This document shows positions 31,560 through 33,194 of a stretch of DNA of 33,194 nt, piece after piece. Under the pieces are notes generated by a model. The model did no database searches and was not told the origin of the DNA. It saw only the letters and a program-made list of their open reading frames with translations. The translations under genes and the position numbers were made by a program. The DNA comes from Candidatus Coatesiibacteriota bacterium (GTDB lineage: Bacteria; JAFGND01): contig JAFGND010000009.1 in NCBI GenBank assembly GCA_016927185.1, positions 1-33,194 on the forward strand, read 5' to 3'. Position 1 is the first letter of the stretch. Every line of letters starts with the position of its first letter.

Positions 31560-33117
31560 GAAAGCGCTTTTCTCTACATCAATCCTTACAGCACTTGCGA
31601 GAGTATTTGGATTCATAAGGGAAGTAGTTTTCCTTGCTCTTTTCGGTTCATCTCAGATAACGGATGTGTATTTATTCGCCTTCAGGTTAACAAATCTCTT
31701 CAGGCAGATACTGGGGGAGAGCAATGCAGATAGTGCTTTCATGCCGAGTTTCATACAACTGTATGCAAAAGGAGAAAAGGCTGAAGCATGGCGTCTTGCA
31801 AGAAGCATACTGGGTTATCTCATAATATTCTCAATAATTGCGATGCTTTCACTGTTCTTCCTTTTTCCCCCGCTTGCTCATATCCTTGCTCCCGGATTTC
31901 CCAAAGAGACTCTCCCCAAGCTCATCTGGTACGTAAAGACAATGATCCCGATAATAATAATGCTTGCATTATCAGCATATGCAGGAGCGATATTGCAGGC
32001 TTTCAAACGTTTCAGTCCGGTTTATTTCGCACCAGCTCTCTCTTCTATTGGATTCATACTCGTTCTTTATCTATACAAGCAGAAGCTGGGAGATAATGTT
32101 CTGGCTTATGCAATATTAACTGGTTCGCTGCTTCAGATGATTTTCATGTGGATTTTCCTTGTTCCTGTATCATGGAAAGCTGAAGCATTTTCTTTTGGCA
32201 GGATAAAAGGAAAAGTGAAGGGATTGAGGCAGGTGGCAAGGCTTTCAATTCCCATATTGTTTTCGACAGCACTGGAGAAGCTGGCAAGCCAGGTTGATCT
32301 TCTTTTTGCATCTTTGCTTGAAGTCGGATCAATAACCGCTCTTTACAGTTCATACAGACTGTTCCATCTTCCTTTTGCAATAGTAGGGCTCACAATAGGA
32401 AAGGTTTATCTGCCTTATCTTTCGAAAGATACAGTGGAAAAGGACTTCAATTTTTTCGTAAAGAGACTTAATGAAGCAATAAGACTGAATTTCATACTCC
32501 TAGTTCCTGTAATAGTATTCATTGTGATGCTTGCTGAGCAGATAGTAAATGTAATCTATCAGAGAGGTTCATTTGATGCAAGAGCTTCCGGAATGACAAG
32601 TTTCGCTCTTCAGTGTTATGCACCAGGTCTTCTTCCAACTGGATTGATAGCCATTTTAAGCTCCGCTTTTCATTCAAATCTCAATACAAAGAAACCAGTT
32701 ATAGCTGCAGCTATTGGCATGGCACTCAATATAATATTCAATTACATACTAATGCATACATTTCTTACTTATGGAGGATTGGCTCTTGGTACCAGCCTTG
32801 CTTTCATGTTTCAGACAGCTCTTTTATACATCTGGTTCAGGGAGTTTGCAAGGAAGAAGGGAGTTGATATTATGCAGAAAGACGATTTCAAATTCCTGTT
32901 AAGACTGCTACTTGTCAATATCCTGCCTTCATTATCATTGATTCCTTTCTATATTTTCTTTCCGTATGATAAATCCATTATAATAAGAGCTTCTTTTCTG
33001 ATTGCTGCATCAATTATATTCACACTGTTCTTTCTTGCATCGGGTCTGTATCTGTTTCCTATACAAGAGATTAAGGATTCACTTCTTTCAAGAAAAGACA
33101 GAACTGATAATAAATGA
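31543..33117 (+). CDS. murJ: Lipid II flippase MurJ
   Basis: 524 residues with about fourteen membrane helices, typical of MurJ (MOP superfamily), which flips lipid II across the inner membrane for peptidoglycan building. The functional charged residues of the E. coli protein are matched with a constant offset of two: R20 and R26 (LARVFGFIREVV), D41, R54 and R272 (YSSYRLFHLP). The central DSAFMPSF and the AGAILQAFKRF segments are also family-like. The start at 31543 overlaps coaD by 17 nt; it gives an N-terminus of family length and no better start follows. Together with the UppP domain it places two steps of the polyprenyl carrier cycle in one overlapping gene set. The remaining 77 nt of the window hold nothing recognisable. 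Confidence 0.93.
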   Translation: MKLSLKKALFSTSILTALARVFGFIREVVFLALFGSSQITDVYLFAFRLTNLFRQILGESNADSAFMPSFIQLYAKGEKAEAWRLARSILGYLIIFSIIAMLSLFFLFPPLAHILAPGFPKETLPKLIWYVKTMIPIIIMLALSAYAGAILQAFKRFSPVYFAPALSSIGFILVLYLYKQKLGDNVLAYAILTGSLLQMIFMWIFLVPVSWKAEAFSFGRIKGKVKGLRQVARLSIPILFSTALEKLASQVDLLFASLLEVGSITALYSSYRLFHLPFAIVGLTIGKVYLPYLSKDTVEKDFNFFVKRLNEAIRLNFILLVPVIVFIVMLAEQIVNVIYQRGSFDARASGMTSFALQCYAPGLLPTGLIAILSSAFHSNLNTKKPVIAAAIGMALNIIFNYILMHTFLTYGGLALGTSLAFMFQTALLYIWFREFARKKGVDIMQKDDFKFLLRLLLVNILPSLSLIPFYIFFPYDKSIIIRASFLIAASIIFTLFFLASGLYLFPIQEIKDSLLSRKDRTDNK

Positions 33118-33194
33118 TGATTTTATAATTGATGTTTGTTTTCACATCTGCTTCTTGATTTACTTCATAACTTTTGTCCATAACTCTTTGGGGC

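Noticed and set aside
33118-33194. Terminator or further gene after murJ
   Set aside because: The 77 nt to the window end show no stable hairpin and no start with a binding site.

Overview
This window reads as a chromosomal segment from an AT-rich, diderm (Gram-negative-type) bacterium of an uncultured lineage, probably in or near the Fibrobacterota-Chlorobiota-Bacteroidota superphylum (for example WOR-3/Stahlbacteria- or Cloacimonadota-like). The evidence is an Mla-type lipid transport ATPase and MCE protein, two lipoproteins with lipobox signals, a PorX-like response regulator, two exported proteins with type IX-secretion/FlgD-like C-terminal domains, and MurJ plus UppP envelope functions. 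The phylum is an inference; there is no 16S rRNA or tRNA gene here to settle it.

Layout. 60-1604: an exported eight-blade propeller protein, followed by a palindromic intergenic repeat. 1859-13198: a long, tightly packed plus-strand run, much of it with overlapping or abutting start and stop codons: GT4 glycosyltransferase, Nudix hydrolase, lipoate/octanoate transferase-like protein, AlbA_2/AbiTii-like protein, PurN, degenerate J-domain TPR protein, radical SAM protein, beta-lactamase-fold hydrolase, PorX, MlaF and MlaD. 13282-15142: rplU, then a TolB-like lipoprotein closed by a clear terminator. 15174-16169: a tRNA-dihydrouridine synthase on the minus strand, separated from a plus-strand M48 protease (16370-17524) by 200 bp that carry two perfect DnaA boxes and an AT-rich stretch. 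17437-22663: a minus-strand block with a GyrI-like protein, two tandem AlkD-like proteins, an OB-fold secreted protein, an S41 protease and a small lipoprotein. 22664-23134: the only gene-free stretch over 300 bp, with a possible promoter, hairpin and orphan ribosome binding sites. 23135-26424: a GT2 glycosyltransferase coupled to a radical SAM protein. 26402-27895: an FHA-GAF histidine kinase on the minus strand. 27962-33117: an overlapping plus-strand set of GT-C glycosyltransferase, UppP-TPR fusion, coaD and murJ.

How the genes fit together. Cell envelope work dominates: lipid-carrier recycling (UppP part) and flipping (MurJ), glycosyl transfer (GT4, GT2, GT-C), phospholipid trafficking (MlaF/MlaD), and secretion with its control (PorX and proteins with sorting-type tails). 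Housekeeping genes (purN, coaD, rplU, dus) are interspersed singly, away from their usual partners.

The most notable items are the fusion of a complete undecaprenyl-diphosphatase domain to a GT-C-like soluble tail and TPRs, the PorX homologue beside Mla genes, the AlbA_2/AbiTii-like gene coupled to purN, a possible replication origin between dus and the M48 gene, and a structured non-coding region at 22.7-23.1 kb. All calls come from reading the sequence and translated frames; no database search was run.
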